Shown here in pieces: positions 32,099 through 40,611 of a stretch of 64,000 nucleotides of DNA; the first letter of the stretch is position 1, and every line of letters starts with the position of its first letter. This DNA is from PFJX01 sp040751755 (GTDB lineage Bacteria > Pseudomonadota > Gammaproteobacteria > Burkholderiales > Thiobacillaceae). Both the position numbers and the translations under genes were made by a program. The stretch spans positions 105,424-169,423 of the forward strand of contig JBFMHC010000025.1 in NCBI GenBank assembly GCA_040751755.1, given 5' to 3'. The notes below the pieces were generated by a model. It had not been told where the DNA came from. It was given only the letters and a program-made list of their open reading frames with translations, and ran no database searches.

Positions 32099-33321
32099 CC
32101 GTGCGTGCCACGCCCCCGGATACGCTCCACCTCTGGTACCTGGGCGACCCGGCGGTGCCCCGCCTGGTGGGGGAGCTCAACCTGGTCATGAACCGCCGCG
32201 GCGTCTCGCTGCGCTACGCCGATGGCTGGATCCGGCATGGCTTCCCCCTGAGCGAGGACCTGCCACTCAACGACATCGAGCACTTCCCCAGGGAAAAGGA
32301 CACCGCCGCCGGTGCCGTGGACGACGCCAGGCCTGACAGGTGGGGAGAGCGCGTAATTCGCCAGCTCGACCGGCCAGTGCGACTATCGCTCCTGGAGTTC
32401 CTGTATTACGCAGGCGACGACCGTTTCGGCGCCCTCGGCGTCTCCACCTCGGCCGAAACCTATCTGCCACGGGTGATCGGCCCCCTGCCCAGGCTTGCCG
32501 ACGTCGGCGCCGTGCACGACGTGGTGCGGCGGGTCCTGGCCGGGGAGCCGGTCGACGAGCGCCAGAAGCGCTTGCTTGCCCCCGGCGTCACCATGGGGGG
32601 GGCCAGGCCAAAGGCACTATTCCAGCTGGACGGGGAGGAATGGGTGCTCAAGTTCGCTGAGGAGGACCGGCCCGCGGAGCCCCTGATCGAGCATGCCGCC
32701 ATGACCCTGGCCGCCCAGGCCGGGATCACCGTTGCGCGGACGCGGCCCATTCCCTTCGGGCATGGCATCGCCGTGGCCATCCGACGCTTCGACCGTGCAG
32801 GCAGCGGCCGCCTGCACGCGCTCTCCGCCAACGTGGCGCTGAAGGCCGCGGGCGTGGAGCTGTCGTATCCCAACCTGGCCCTGCTGCTGCGCAGGCGGGG
32901 CGCCCCTGACACCCACCGTGCGCAGATGCATGAGCTGTTCAGGCGCCTGGTGTTCAACATCCTCATCGACAACACCGACGACCACGAAAGGAACCATGCC
33001 CTCCTGGCCCTGCCGAACCAGTATTACTCGCTTGCCCCGGCCTTCGACGTATTGCCCATGGGGCAGTCGCTCGGCAGCCAGGCCATCGTGGTGGGCGGAC
33101 GCGGGGCGGAATCGACCATCGAGAATGCGCTGAGCGCGGCTGCCCAATACTGGTTGGCCCCGCGCGATGCCCTGGCCGAGGCACGCCGGGTTGCCGGGGT
33201 GGTCGAAACCTGGCGCGCGCATTTCGCCGGCCAGCGGCTCCCGGAAAGCGTTCTGGACGAATTGGCCCACCACATCGACCGGCCCTTTCTCCTGGACCAA
33301 CGCCGGGCCTTGCGGGGCTGA
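32095..33321 (+). CDS. HipA-like serine/threonine kinase toxin
   Basis: A 408-residue HipA-family kinase. The N-terminal HipA domain (LHLWYLGDPAVPRLVGELNLVMNRRGVSLRYADGWI) is followed by the glycine-rich nucleotide segment VTMGGARPKALFQLDGEEWVLKFA. The catalytic segment is RLVFNILIDNTDDHERNHALL, where Asp-His-x-x-Asn matches the HipA loop, and metal-binding APAFDVLP follows. Such kinases phosphorylate a tRNA synthetase or related target and are silenced by HipB. The active residues look intact. The module is probably an acquired accessory unit between the sensor gene and the secreted DUF302-like protein. Confidence 0.85.
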   Translation: MTVRATPPDTLHLWYLGDPAVPRLVGELNLVMNRRGVSLRYADGWIRHGFPLSEDLPLNDIEHFPREKDTAAGAVDDARPDRWGERVIRQLDRPVRLSLLEFLYYAGDDRFGALGVSTSAETYLPRVIGPLPRLADVGAVHDVVRRVLAGEPVDERQKRLLAPGVTMGGARPKALFQLDGEEWVLKFAEEDRPAEPLIEHAAMTLAAQAGITVARTRPIPFGHGIAVAIRRFDRAGSGRLHALSANVALKAAGVELSYPNLALLLRRRGAPDTHRAQMHELFRRLVFNILIDNTDDHERNHALLALPNQYYSLAPAFDVLPMGQSLGSQAIVVGGRGAESTIENALSAAAQYWLAPRDALAEARRVAGVVETWRAHFAGQRLPESVLDELAHHIDRPFLLDQRRALRG

Positions 33322-33564
33322 GCGGAGCGGGCTTGTCGCGATTGCACGAAAGGGCGTCGTCGCCTTTCGTGCAAATCCGCCCGCAGTGGTTTGCAAACCA
33401 TTGAATATAAAAACGAATATCGCGCACGGGAACGTACGAATTTCGACGAAAAAAGGGCTGGATCGGCATCTCCCGGCCACCTAGTTTTCACCTCCAAGCA
33501 GTTGCGCGGACCTTGCCTGTCGGCGTGGCGGCCAGACCCAAGCCCAACCATTGGAGGATGCAAA

Positions 33565-35040
33565 ATGTGGCAGAAACGCAACGATGAGGCACCGGCCGCC
33601 CGGAGCGGCCGGATCAACAAGATGCGCGTCGGCGGCGCGGTGCTCGGCCTGGTACTGGCCATGGGCGTGCAGCCGGCGCTCGCCGGCCACGGCCGCGACC
33701 ACGACCACGGCAAGGGCCACGCCTACGGCCACGACGGCTTCCCCACCGTCACCCCGTTTACCCGCATCGCCAAGCTGCCTGTGGTGCGCGACGCCGAGGG
33801 CAACGTCGACCACAAGGCCACCTACGCCAAGGCGAAGGCCGCCGCCGAGGCGCTGGCGAACTACGTCGCGCGCACCAAGGACGCCGGCCTCAACGGCGGC
33901 GACTGGGTGCTGGGCGGCACCTCCGCCGCCTGCCGCTCCACGCAGACCTGCACCGACACCGAGATCAAGGAGGCGATCCTGGAGATCCCCTCGCCCGAGC
34001 CGATCGACCCCAACGACCCCGCCTATCTGGCGGACGGCACGGTGACCGCCGCCAACACCAAGAAGGCCAACGTGCTCGACTTCTGCAACGAGCACTTCGC
34101 CAAGCAGGCCCTGGGCATCTCCGAGATCGTCCCCGGCAAGAAGGTGGTGAACGGCTACAGCCACACCCCCGCGCTGCCCTGCGAGGTGTCGATCTGGAAC
34201 GACGACGAGCACATCTACGTCGACATGCTCGACCCCAACGCCATCTTCTCGCTGTTCTTCACCGACGTGCTGTTCAGCGCCGAGATGAGCGACCCGGCCT
34301 TCGCCGATGCCATCCAGCAGCTGCCGCCGCAGGTCAAGTCGGACATCCAGGCCGTGGTGCTGAGCGCCATGCGGGCCTTCGACGCCAAGACCAGGGCGGT
34401 CGACAAGGCGATGGGGCCCAAGTACAAGGGCCTGGACCAGGTGGTGAAGGTGGTGGCCGATTCGCCCTACCAGTCGCCCTATCTGCACATGGGCTACACC
34501 AAGGTGAACGGCGCCGCCTTCACCCCGGCCGAGTCGCTGGCGGTGACCCAGGCGATCATCAACACCATGAGCGTCAACGGCAAACCCGGTGCCGGTACCC
34601 ACCCGACCGTGGTGGACAGCGGCGGCAACACCCTCGACAGCCTGCTCAGCCCCGGCTCCAGCTGGCGCTCCGCGCGCGCCTTGCCACTCACCCTGCCGGG
34701 CAGCAACCACGTGATCGAGGCCTGCTCGCCCAAGTACGCGAAGATGGCCATGAGCGTCGGCCTCGACCACGTCACCGCGCTGCCGTGCGAGATCACGGTG
34801 CAGATCATCGACCAGGACAGGAACGGCAGCCTGGAGACCCTGGTGGTCAGCTACCTCGACCCGCACTTCATGCTCAACGCCCTGTTCGCGGACATCTCCA
34901 AGGCGCAGAAGCAGGCCTTCGCCAGCATTCCCGGGGCGATCATGGGCGACCTGCAGGAGATCGTCGCCGCCGCGCTCAGCGTCAACTCCGGCATCGCCCT
35001 CAACCCCGGCATGCGCATCGGCTACGACATGCTGCCCTGA
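33565..35040 (+). CDS. Secreted protein with two DUF302-like halves
   Basis: A 491-residue exported protein. The signal peptide has the core VGGAVLGLVLAMGVQPALA, followed by a His-rich stretch (GHGRDHDHGKGHAYGHDGF). Two related halves follow. One has FCNEHFAKQALGISEI, LPCEVSIWNDDEHIYVDMLDPNAIFSLFF; the other has CSPKYAKMAMSVGLDHVTALPCEITVQIIDQD, VVSYLDPHFMLNALF. The CxPKYA...LPCxv...yLDP order is that of DUF302 domains. The His-rich N-terminus may bind metal. ATG 33565 has GGAGG nine bases upstream. It is not obviously in operon with neighbours and ends at a good terminator. Function unknown. Confidence 0.6.
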   Translation: MWQKRNDEAPAARSGRINKMRVGGAVLGLVLAMGVQPALAGHGRDHDHGKGHAYGHDGFPTVTPFTRIAKLPVVRDAEGNVDHKATYAKAKAAAEALANYVARTKDAGLNGGDWVLGGTSAACRSTQTCTDTEIKEAILEIPSPEPIDPNDPAYLADGTVTAANTKKANVLDFCNEHFAKQALGISEIVPGKKVVNGYSHTPALPCEVSIWNDDEHIYVDMLDPNAIFSLFFTDVLFSAEMSDPAFADAIQQLPPQVKSDIQAVVLSAMRAFDAKTRAVDKAMGPKYKGLDQVVKVVADSPYQSPYLHMGYTKVNGAAFTPAESLAVTQAIINTMSVNGKPGAGTHPTVVDSGGNTLDSLLSPGSSWRSARALPLTLPGSNHVIEACSPKYAKMAMSVGLDHVTALPCEITVQIIDQDRNGSLETLVVSYLDPHFMLNALFADISKAQKQAFASIPGAIMGDLQEIVAAALSVNSGIALNPGMRIGYDMLP

Positions 35041-35058
35041 GCGACACCCCGCGCCCGA

Positions 35059-35090
35059 CCCCCGGCAGGCCCCGCCCGCCGGGGGTTTTC
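35059..35090 (+). terminator. Intrinsic terminator after the DUF302-like gene
   Basis: The arms CCCCCGGC (35059-35066) and GCCGGGGG (35078-35085) are followed by TTTTCGTTT. They lie 18 bases after the stop, in a normal position for termination. Confidence 0.75.
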
Positions 35091-35206
35091 GTTTCAGGTC
35101 CGCCGACCTGTGCCAGCTCATGGTAGATGGCGGACACCCCCCCTCTGGCCTGAGCACCCCGCGTGCATCGGCTGGTTCCGAGGCCGGTACTGCCCGGCGG
35201 GCGGCC

Positions 35207-36502
35207 TCACGTGCCGTAGTGCGCCTCCACCGTGATGCCCAGCTTCTTCAGCATGGGCGTGGGCAGTTCGCCGCCGGCGCAGACGATCACCGCGTCGTTC
35301 TCCAGTTCGATCATCTCCTCACCCTTGGCGAGGAAGGCCCGGTCGGCGGTCAATTCCTTCACGGTGGTCTCCAGAATCTGGCGCAGGCGCCCCTCGGCGA
35401 TGGCGGCCTCCAGGCGGGCGCGGTTCTTCGGCTTGACCCGGTCGAAGGCCTTGCCGCGGTAGCTCAGGGTCACGGTGGTGCCCGGGGCCTCGCTCACGTC
35501 CAGGGCGGCCTCCAGGGCGCTGTCGCCGCCGCCGACCACCAGCACGTGCTTGCCGGCGTATTGCTCGGGGTCGATGAGCCGGTAGACCACCTTGGGCTGG
35601 TTCTCGCCTTTTGCGCCCAGCTTGCGTGGCGTGCCGCGGCGGCCGATGCACAGGAGGATGTTGCTGGTGGCATAGCTGCCCTTGGCGGTGCGGACGGTGA
35701 AGCCCTGTTCCTCGCGCACGATCTCCTCCATGCGCTCGTTGAACTGGATCCTGGGACTGGCCTTGTCCAGCACCCCCTGCCAGACCACCATCAGCTGCTC
35801 CTTGCTGACCTCGCGGAAGTTGATCTCGCCGACGATGGGCAGCTTCATGGGCGCGGTCATCACCAGCTTGTTGCGCGGGTAGTGGTAGGTGGTGCCGCCC
35901 AGGGAATCCTCCTGCTCCAGGGTGACATAGCGCAGGCCGGCCTCGTGCGCGGCCAGGGAGGCGGAGATGCCGGCCGGACCGGCACCGACGATGACCACGT
36001 CGAGTTCGGCCGCGCCGCGGGGGCGCCTGGCGATGGTGCCCACCGCCTGCACCCCCTGGCGTACCGCGTTGCGGATCAGGCCCATGCCGCCCAGCTCGCC
36101 GGCGATGAAGATGCCCGGCACGTTGGTCTCGAATTCCGGCGTGACATGGGGGATCTCCACGCCGCGCTTGGCGGTGCCGAAGACCAGACGGATGGCGCCG
36201 ACCGGGCAGGCGGCGGCGCAGGCGCCGTGGCCGATGCAGTGGCTGGGGTTGATCAGCACGCCCTTGCCGTCGATGACCCCCAGGGCCTTCTCCGGGCAGG
36301 CCCGGGAGCAGGCCCCCGAGCCCATGCACAGGGAGGGGTCCACCAGGGGATGCAGGGAGGGCGGTTCGGTCAGCCCCGCCTCCTGGGCCTCCTTGAGGAT
36401 GGCGCCGCTGGCGCGCGAGCGCCGGTTGTGCAGCCACAGGTGCAGCTGGATGGCGCCTAGCGCCAGCAGTACGGGCACCAGGTAGTAGACGAGATCGGAC
36501 AT
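35207..36502 (-). CDS. Membrane-anchored ferredoxin-FAD/NAD(P)H oxidoreductase (thioredoxin-reductase-like)
   Basis: A 431-residue chimera. An N-terminal membrane helix (residues 5-24) is followed by two ferredoxin-type motifs, CMGSGACSRACPEKA and CIGHGACAAACPVGA. In each, the second cysteine of the usual CxxCxxCxxxCP is replaced (Ser, His), suggesting [3Fe-4S] or altered clusters. The C-terminal part is a two-dinucleotide flavoprotein: FAD motif VVIVGAGPAGISASLAA near residue 170, and NAD(P) motif VLVVGGGDSALEAAL near 315. The redox CxxC of true thioredoxin reductase is absent. It is the second gene of a unit divergent from the multiheme cytochrome genes, so it may feed or drain electrons for that system. 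Confidence 0.8.
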   Translation of the reverse strand: MSDLVYYLVPVLLALGAIQLHLWLHNRRSRASGAILKEAQEAGLTEPPSLHPLVDPSLCMGSGACSRACPEKALGVIDGKGVLINPSHCIGHGACAAACPVGAIRLVFGTAKRGVEIPHVTPEFETNVPGIFIAGELGGMGLIRNAVRQGVQAVGTIARRPRGAAELDVVIVGAGPAGISASLAAHEAGLRYVTLEQEDSLGGTTYHYPRNKLVMTAPMKLPIVGEINFREVSKEQLMVVWQGVLDKASPRIQFNERMEEIVREEQGFTVRTAKGSYATSNILLCIGRRGTPRKLGAKGENQPKVVYRLIDPEQYAGKHVLVVGGGDSALEAALDVSEAPGTTVTLSYRGKAFDRVKPKNRARLEAAIAEGRLRQILETTVKELTADRAFLAKGEEMIELENDAVIVCAGGELPTPMLKKLGITVEAHYGT

Positions 36503-36532
36503 GGGTCAGTGGGCGGCGGCGAGGAGGGCATT

Positions 36533-37609
36533 TTATGCAAGCGGCGCGAGGCCATGGCAGTTGCCGGAGTGCGGGGCACCTTCCAGCGGCATGGCGGCCT
36601 CGGCCAGGCTGAAGGTGGTCATCGGATCGTCGCCGAAACGGTGCTGGTGGATGCCGACGCGGATCTCGCTCGGGCCGTTGCCGGGCAGCGGGTTTTCCCG
36701 CACGACACGGCGGATCCTGCTGATCAGCTTGCGGCTGCCGAGGATGTCGGTGTTGGGCAGGAGGATGAAGAACTTGCCGTTTTCCCATCGGCACAAGGTG
36801 TCGGCGATGCGAAGTTCGTCGGCGATCGTCCAGGCGAAGTTCTGGATGGTTGCCAGCGCGGCCTTGTCTCCAGCCTCCGCCGCGTGCTCGGCCAGTCCCT
36901 GGATCTCGCACTTCAGGAGGGAGAAGGGGATGCGGTAGCGGTCCGCCACCGCCACGGTGAGCGCCAGTTCATCCTCGAAGCGTTCCGGGCTGGGCAGACT
37001 GGTCATGGCATCGAGCTGGCCCTTCCGGGCGCTCTGGTGCGTGGGCTCGTCCCCTGGCGGCGTCCTTCCGGCCACCTGCCAGACCAGCCCGCCGCCCAGC
37101 CCGGCGAGCAGCAGGTGCACGCCCAGCTCCCCGGGATGGGCCGCGTGGGCGACGAGCAGTCCTGCGAACAGGAGCGCCACGCTGCCCACCAGGCGCGCAG
37201 GCTGCCGACGATGCCGGTATGCCCACCAGGCACAGATCAAGGGTGACCAGAACAGCAGCCTGGCTGTGACCGTCCGCGCCGTCGCATCGTCCAGGCCCGG
37301 AAGCACGCAGCCGAGCAGGAGAAGCAGCAGCACGGCATCGGCCATGTCGTCGCCGAATCGCATGGCCCAGCCCATGCCTCCGAGCCTGGCCAGCCAGACG
37401 GCCAGGACCAGGACGATACAGGCGAGCAGGGGCCAGGCGGCGTAGCCGCCCGAATGGCGCGACAGTTCCAGCGCGATCAGCGCAAACAGGACGGGCAATG
37501 CCACGCCCGGCCGTGCCTGGCCCGCCTCTGGCGTACCTGCGGACTCTGGTCCGGCGACATGCATCATGGCGAACTCTCCGTTGGCCGGTGAAAACAGCAG
37601 GCCGTTCAT
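36533..37609 (-). CDS. Membrane protein with degenerate GGDEF domain
   Basis: A 358-residue protein. The first half has five or six hydrophobic segments (ALPVLFALIALEL to LLLAGLGGGLVWQVAG). The second half has the GGDEF-domain framework: DAMTSLPSPERFEDEL, then FSLLKCEIQGLAEHAAEAGDKAAL, then DTLCRWENGKFFILLPNTD. The active motif is replaced by ENGKF, and the catalytic metal Asp in the FxxxxxDxDxFK region is also gone, so diguanylate cyclase activity is not expected. It may act as a structural or c-di-GMP/ligand sensor. It starts next to the divergent cytochrome b promoter and is 30 bases upstream of the ferredoxin-flavoprotein, probably as one transcript. Confidence 0.75.
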   Translation of the reverse strand: MNGLLFSPANGEFAMMHVAGPESAGTPEAGQARPGVALPVLFALIALELSRHSGGYAAWPLLACIVLVLAVWLARLGGMGWAMRFGDDMADAVLLLLLLGCVLPGLDDATARTVTARLLFWSPLICAWWAYRHRRQPARLVGSVALLFAGLLVAHAAHPGELGVHLLLAGLGGGLVWQVAGRTPPGDEPTHQSARKGQLDAMTSLPSPERFEDELALTVAVADRYRIPFSLLKCEIQGLAEHAAEAGDKAALATIQNFAWTIADELRIADTLCRWENGKFFILLPNTDILGSRKLISRIRRVVRENPLPGNGPSEIRVGIHQHRFGDDPMTTFSLAEAAMPLEGAPHSGNCHGLAPLA

Positions 37610-37647
37610 TCCACTGCTTGTGGGGCCCGTAAATTTGATATTCTCTG

Positions 37648-37664
37648 TGTGTAATTATTCCACA
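37648..37664. promoter_or_regulatory. Candidate operator in the divergent gap before the cytochrome b gene
   Basis: TGTGTAATTATTCCACA has near-complementary ends (TGTGTAA and TTCCACA) around TTA. It resembles the perfect palindrome TGTGTAA-A-TTACACA in front of the giant cytochrome gene at 40479. It lies in an AT-rich region between the GGDEF-like gene and the cytochrome b gene, where both promoters should be. Confidence 0.4.
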
Positions 37665-37756
37665 ATACATGTTCATGGGCTGCGAGCGCGTCCGGGCGGA
37701 CCGGACGCCTTGTCCAAGACGCCGCCCCTGGCATTACAACGCGAGGTAGACGAAGC

Positions 37757-38665
37757 ATGCACGGTGGAGTTGGGACTATGAGCCTGCCTGTGGAAGGGAT
37801 GGCCTCCCGGCCGGCCACGGGCCGCCTGCTGGGCTGGGCCTGGCGCATCGCCCTGGGCGTATTGGTGGCCCTGGTACTGGTGCTGGCCTGGCTGGTGGGG
37901 GCGGGGCACCTGTATGACGCTGGCTCGGACCTGGGCTACAACCTGGGATTGCTGGGCGGGCTTCTGATGCTGAGCCTGCTGAGCTACCCATTGCGAAAGC
38001 GGATACGCGCCCTGGAACGCCTGGGGCGCATGGAATGGTGGTTCAGGTACCACATGATGGCGGGCATCCTCGGGCCGCTGCTGATCCTGTTCCATTCCAC
38101 CTTCCGCATCGGCTCCATGAACGCCCGCGTGGCCCTCTACGCGATGCTGCTGGTGGTGTTCAGCGGCCTGGTGGGGCGCTACCTCTATCGCCACCTGCAC
38201 CGAGGCCTCTACGGCCGCCAGCTGTCGCTGTCCGAGGAGCAGGCGGAGCTCAAGGCGAGCATGGAACGGCTCGGTTCGGTCTATTCCCTGCAGGCGGACA
38301 TCGAGTCACGCCTGACATCCTTCCATGATGGCGCGACTATGCCCCCGGCAGGCCTGCCTGCGCGGCTCTGGCATTTCATGACGTTGCGCGCCAGGGGCGG
38401 CAGGCTCGCCCGCTCGATCTGCCGCGACGCGAAGCATGCCCTGTGGCAACTGGCCAAGGAGGGGAGGCTGTCGCCCCAGGAGGCCAGGCTCAACTACCGG
38501 CTGGCCAAGGCGCAGATCACCCGCTACCTCGACGCCGTCGTCAGCGTGTCGCAACTGAAGACCTGGGAGCGCCTGTTCTCGCTTTGGCACATCGTCCACA
38601 TCCCCTTCCTGTACCTGCTCCTGCTCAGCGGAATCATCCATGTCGTCGCGGTCCACATGTACTGA
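37757..38665 (+). CDS. Inner-membrane b-type cytochrome / ferric-reductase-like protein
   Basis: A 302-residue protein with hydrophobic segments near residues 26-48, 56-77, 95-115, 123-142 and 280-300. Histidines suitable as heme ligands are in WWFRYHMMAGILGPLLILFHSTF, YLYRHLHRG, WHIVHIPFLYLLLLSGIIHVVAVHMY. A soluble helical region of about 120 residues separates the fourth helix from the last. The pattern fits a quinone-linked cytochrome b that exchanges electrons with periplasmic c-type hemes. The next gene, a 24-heme cytochrome, begins one base after its stop, which strongly supports joint function. No DsbB or NarI family signature was seen. Confidence 0.7.
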   Translation: MHGGVGTMSLPVEGMASRPATGRLLGWAWRIALGVLVALVLVLAWLVGAGHLYDAGSDLGYNLGLLGGLLMLSLLSYPLRKRIRALERLGRMEWWFRYHMMAGILGPLLILFHSTFRIGSMNARVALYAMLLVVFSGLVGRYLYRHLHRGLYGRQLSLSEEQAELKASMERLGSVYSLQADIESRLTSFHDGATMPPAGLPARLWHFMTLRARGGRLARSICRDAKHALWQLAKEGRLSPQEARLNYRLAKAQITRYLDAVVSVSQLKTWERLFSLWHIVHIPFLYLLLLSGIIHVVAVHMY

Positions 38666-38666
38666 C

Positions 38667-40463
38667 ATGCTGTTCCGCCTCTTCCTGTTGACGATCGCAT
38701 TGCTTTCGGCCGGCGCATCGGCCGGCGTGATCGAGAAGGTGATCCTGCCCGGCAAGGTCATCACCGGCCACGCGAAATACGAGCTGGAGTGCGAACGCTG
38801 CCACCAGCACTTCGACAAGTCCGCCCAGTCCGGCCTCTGCCTGGACTGCCACAAGGACATCGACCGGGATGTGAAGGCCAGGACCGGCATGCATGGCCGC
38901 TCCGCTGAGAAGCCCTGCAAGTCCTGCCATACCGAACACAAGGGGCGCGAGGCGCGGATCGCCGCCCTGGACAAGCGGACCTTCGACCACGCCCAGACCG
39001 AGTTCAGCCTCAATGGCGCGCACAAGGAGGCCAAGTGCGAGGGGTGTCACCAGCCCAGGCGCAAATACCGCCAGGCCCCGAAGCTGTGCAACGACTGCCA
39101 CCGGCGCGACGACTTCGAGAAGGGCCACAAGGGGCACCTTGGCGCCAAGTGCGAAAGCTGCCACAACGAATCCGACTGGAAGGAGACCCGCTTCGACCAC
39201 GAAAAGACCCGTTTCCGCCTGCTCGGCGGCAAGCATGCGGACGCGAAGTGCAAGGCCTGCCACGTCGACAAGACCTACCAGGACACGCCCCTGACCTGCG
39301 TCGGCTGCCACCGCAAGGACGACCAGGCGAAGGGCCACAAGGGTCGCTACGGCGGCAAGTGCGAGTCCTGCCACAACGACCGGGGCTGGAAGGAGATCCG
39401 CTTCAACCATGACGCGGACACGCGCTATCCCCTCAAGGGCAAGCATCGCGAAACACGCTGCGACAGCTGCCATCTGCCGCAACTGGGGGCGCTGTACAAG
39501 CAGAAATGGACCACCACCTGCGTCAGCTGCCACAAGCAGGACGACCGGGAGAAGGGCCATCGTGGCGCGCTGGGAGACAAGTGCGAAAGCTGCCATACCG
39601 AACGCGACTGGAAGACCACCAGCTTCGACCACGACAAGACGAAATTCCCCCTGCGCGACAAGCACCGCGACGCCAAGTGCGAGTCCTGCCACAAGGGCGG
39701 GGTCTCCGGCCTGAAGGCGAACATCAGGGTGGAGCGGGCCTGCGTGGCCTGCCACCGCAAGCAGGATGAGGAAAAGGGCCACAAGGGCCGCTATGGCAAC
39801 AAGTGCGAGACCTGCCACACCAGCAAGGACTGGAAGGCCAGCCTGTTCAGCCATGACCGCGACACGAAATACGCCCTCAGGTACAAGCACCGGCAGGTGA
39901 AGTGCGATGCCTGCCACCTGCCGGAACTGGGTGACATCTACCGGCACAAGCCGGATGCACAGTGCTACGCCTGCCACCGCAAGGACGACAAGCACAAGGG
40001 CCAGCTGGGCAGGAAGTGCGAAAGCTGCCACGACGAGAAGCGCTGGCAGGGCGTGCCCTACGACCACAACCGGTCGCGCTACCCCCTGACCGGCAGCCAC
40101 GCCCGCGTGCCGTGCAAGAACTGCCACGCCACGCCGGCCTACCACGACGTCGCGCTGACCTGCCACGGCTGCCACGAGGCGAACGACAAGCACAAGCGGC
40201 GCTATGGCACGAAGTGCGAGGCCTGCCACTACACGGGGACCTGGAAATCCTGGGACTTCGATCACCGCAGCACGCGCTTCGCACTGGATGGCGCCCATGC
40301 CGACCTGGCCTGCGAGGACTGCCATACGGAGGCCACCATCGGCCGCAAGCTCGGGCGCAACTGCATCGCCTGCCACGACCGCGACGACGTGCATGACGGC
40401 GGCTTCGGCCAGCAATGCGAGCGCTGTCATGTCACCAGCGACTGGAAGAAATACCGGCGCTGA
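38667..40463 (+). CDS. Periplasmic 24-heme cytochrome c
   Basis: A 598-residue exported protein with 24 CXXCH heme-attachment motifs by my count, about one per 24 residues after the signal peptide (LFRLFLLTIALLSAGASA). The core is a repeat of about 85-95 residues with three motifs: KCESCHNESDWKETRFDH, then AKCKACHVDKTY, then LTCVGCHRKDDQAKGHKG. Extra histidines in each unit (RFDH, KGHKG, KHADAK) can serve as distal ligands. The sequence is rich in Lys, Asp and Glu, unlike the next cytochrome. The start at 38667 gives a proper signal peptide; an earlier ATG overlaps the cytochrome b gene. It is probably the periplasmic carrier between the membrane cytochrome b and the outer membrane. Confidence 0.9.
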   Translation: MLFRLFLLTIALLSAGASAGVIEKVILPGKVITGHAKYELECERCHQHFDKSAQSGLCLDCHKDIDRDVKARTGMHGRSAEKPCKSCHTEHKGREARIAALDKRTFDHAQTEFSLNGAHKEAKCEGCHQPRRKYRQAPKLCNDCHRRDDFEKGHKGHLGAKCESCHNESDWKETRFDHEKTRFRLLGGKHADAKCKACHVDKTYQDTPLTCVGCHRKDDQAKGHKGRYGGKCESCHNDRGWKEIRFNHDADTRYPLKGKHRETRCDSCHLPQLGALYKQKWTTTCVSCHKQDDREKGHRGALGDKCESCHTERDWKTTSFDHDKTKFPLRDKHRDAKCESCHKGGVSGLKANIRVERACVACHRKQDEEKGHKGRYGNKCETCHTSKDWKASLFSHDRDTKYALRYKHRQVKCDACHLPELGDIYRHKPDAQCYACHRKDDKHKGQLGRKCESCHDEKRWQGVPYDHNRSRYPLTGSHARVPCKNCHATPAYHDVALTCHGCHEANDKHKRRYGTKCEACHYTGTWKSWDFDHRSTRFALDGAHADLACEDCHTEATIGRKLGRNCIACHDRDDVHDGGFGQQCERCHVTSDWKKYRR

Positions 40464-40475
40464 TCGTTGACGGGG

Positions 40476-40503
40476 TTGCGTGTGTAAATTACACACGTAT
40501 AGA
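40476..40503 (+). promoter_or_regulatory. Promoter with embedded palindromic operator before the giant cytochrome gene
   Basis: CGTGTGTAAATTACACACG (40479-40497) is a perfect 9-base inverted repeat around one base. TTGCGT (40476) and TATAGA (40498), 16 bases apart, could be the -35 and -10 elements, placing the palindrome between them as expected for a repressor site. A related site lies at 37648. The regulator is not identified. Confidence 0.5.
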
Positions 40504-40611
40504 ATCGGCACAACAACCTAAAGGTGCATGGGGGTAGGGATGCGGTCGACAGCGAGTTGTCTTGTCATGTGTTGCGTGCCGGACCGGACCGGTCGTTAAT
40601 CCCTCGCACCC

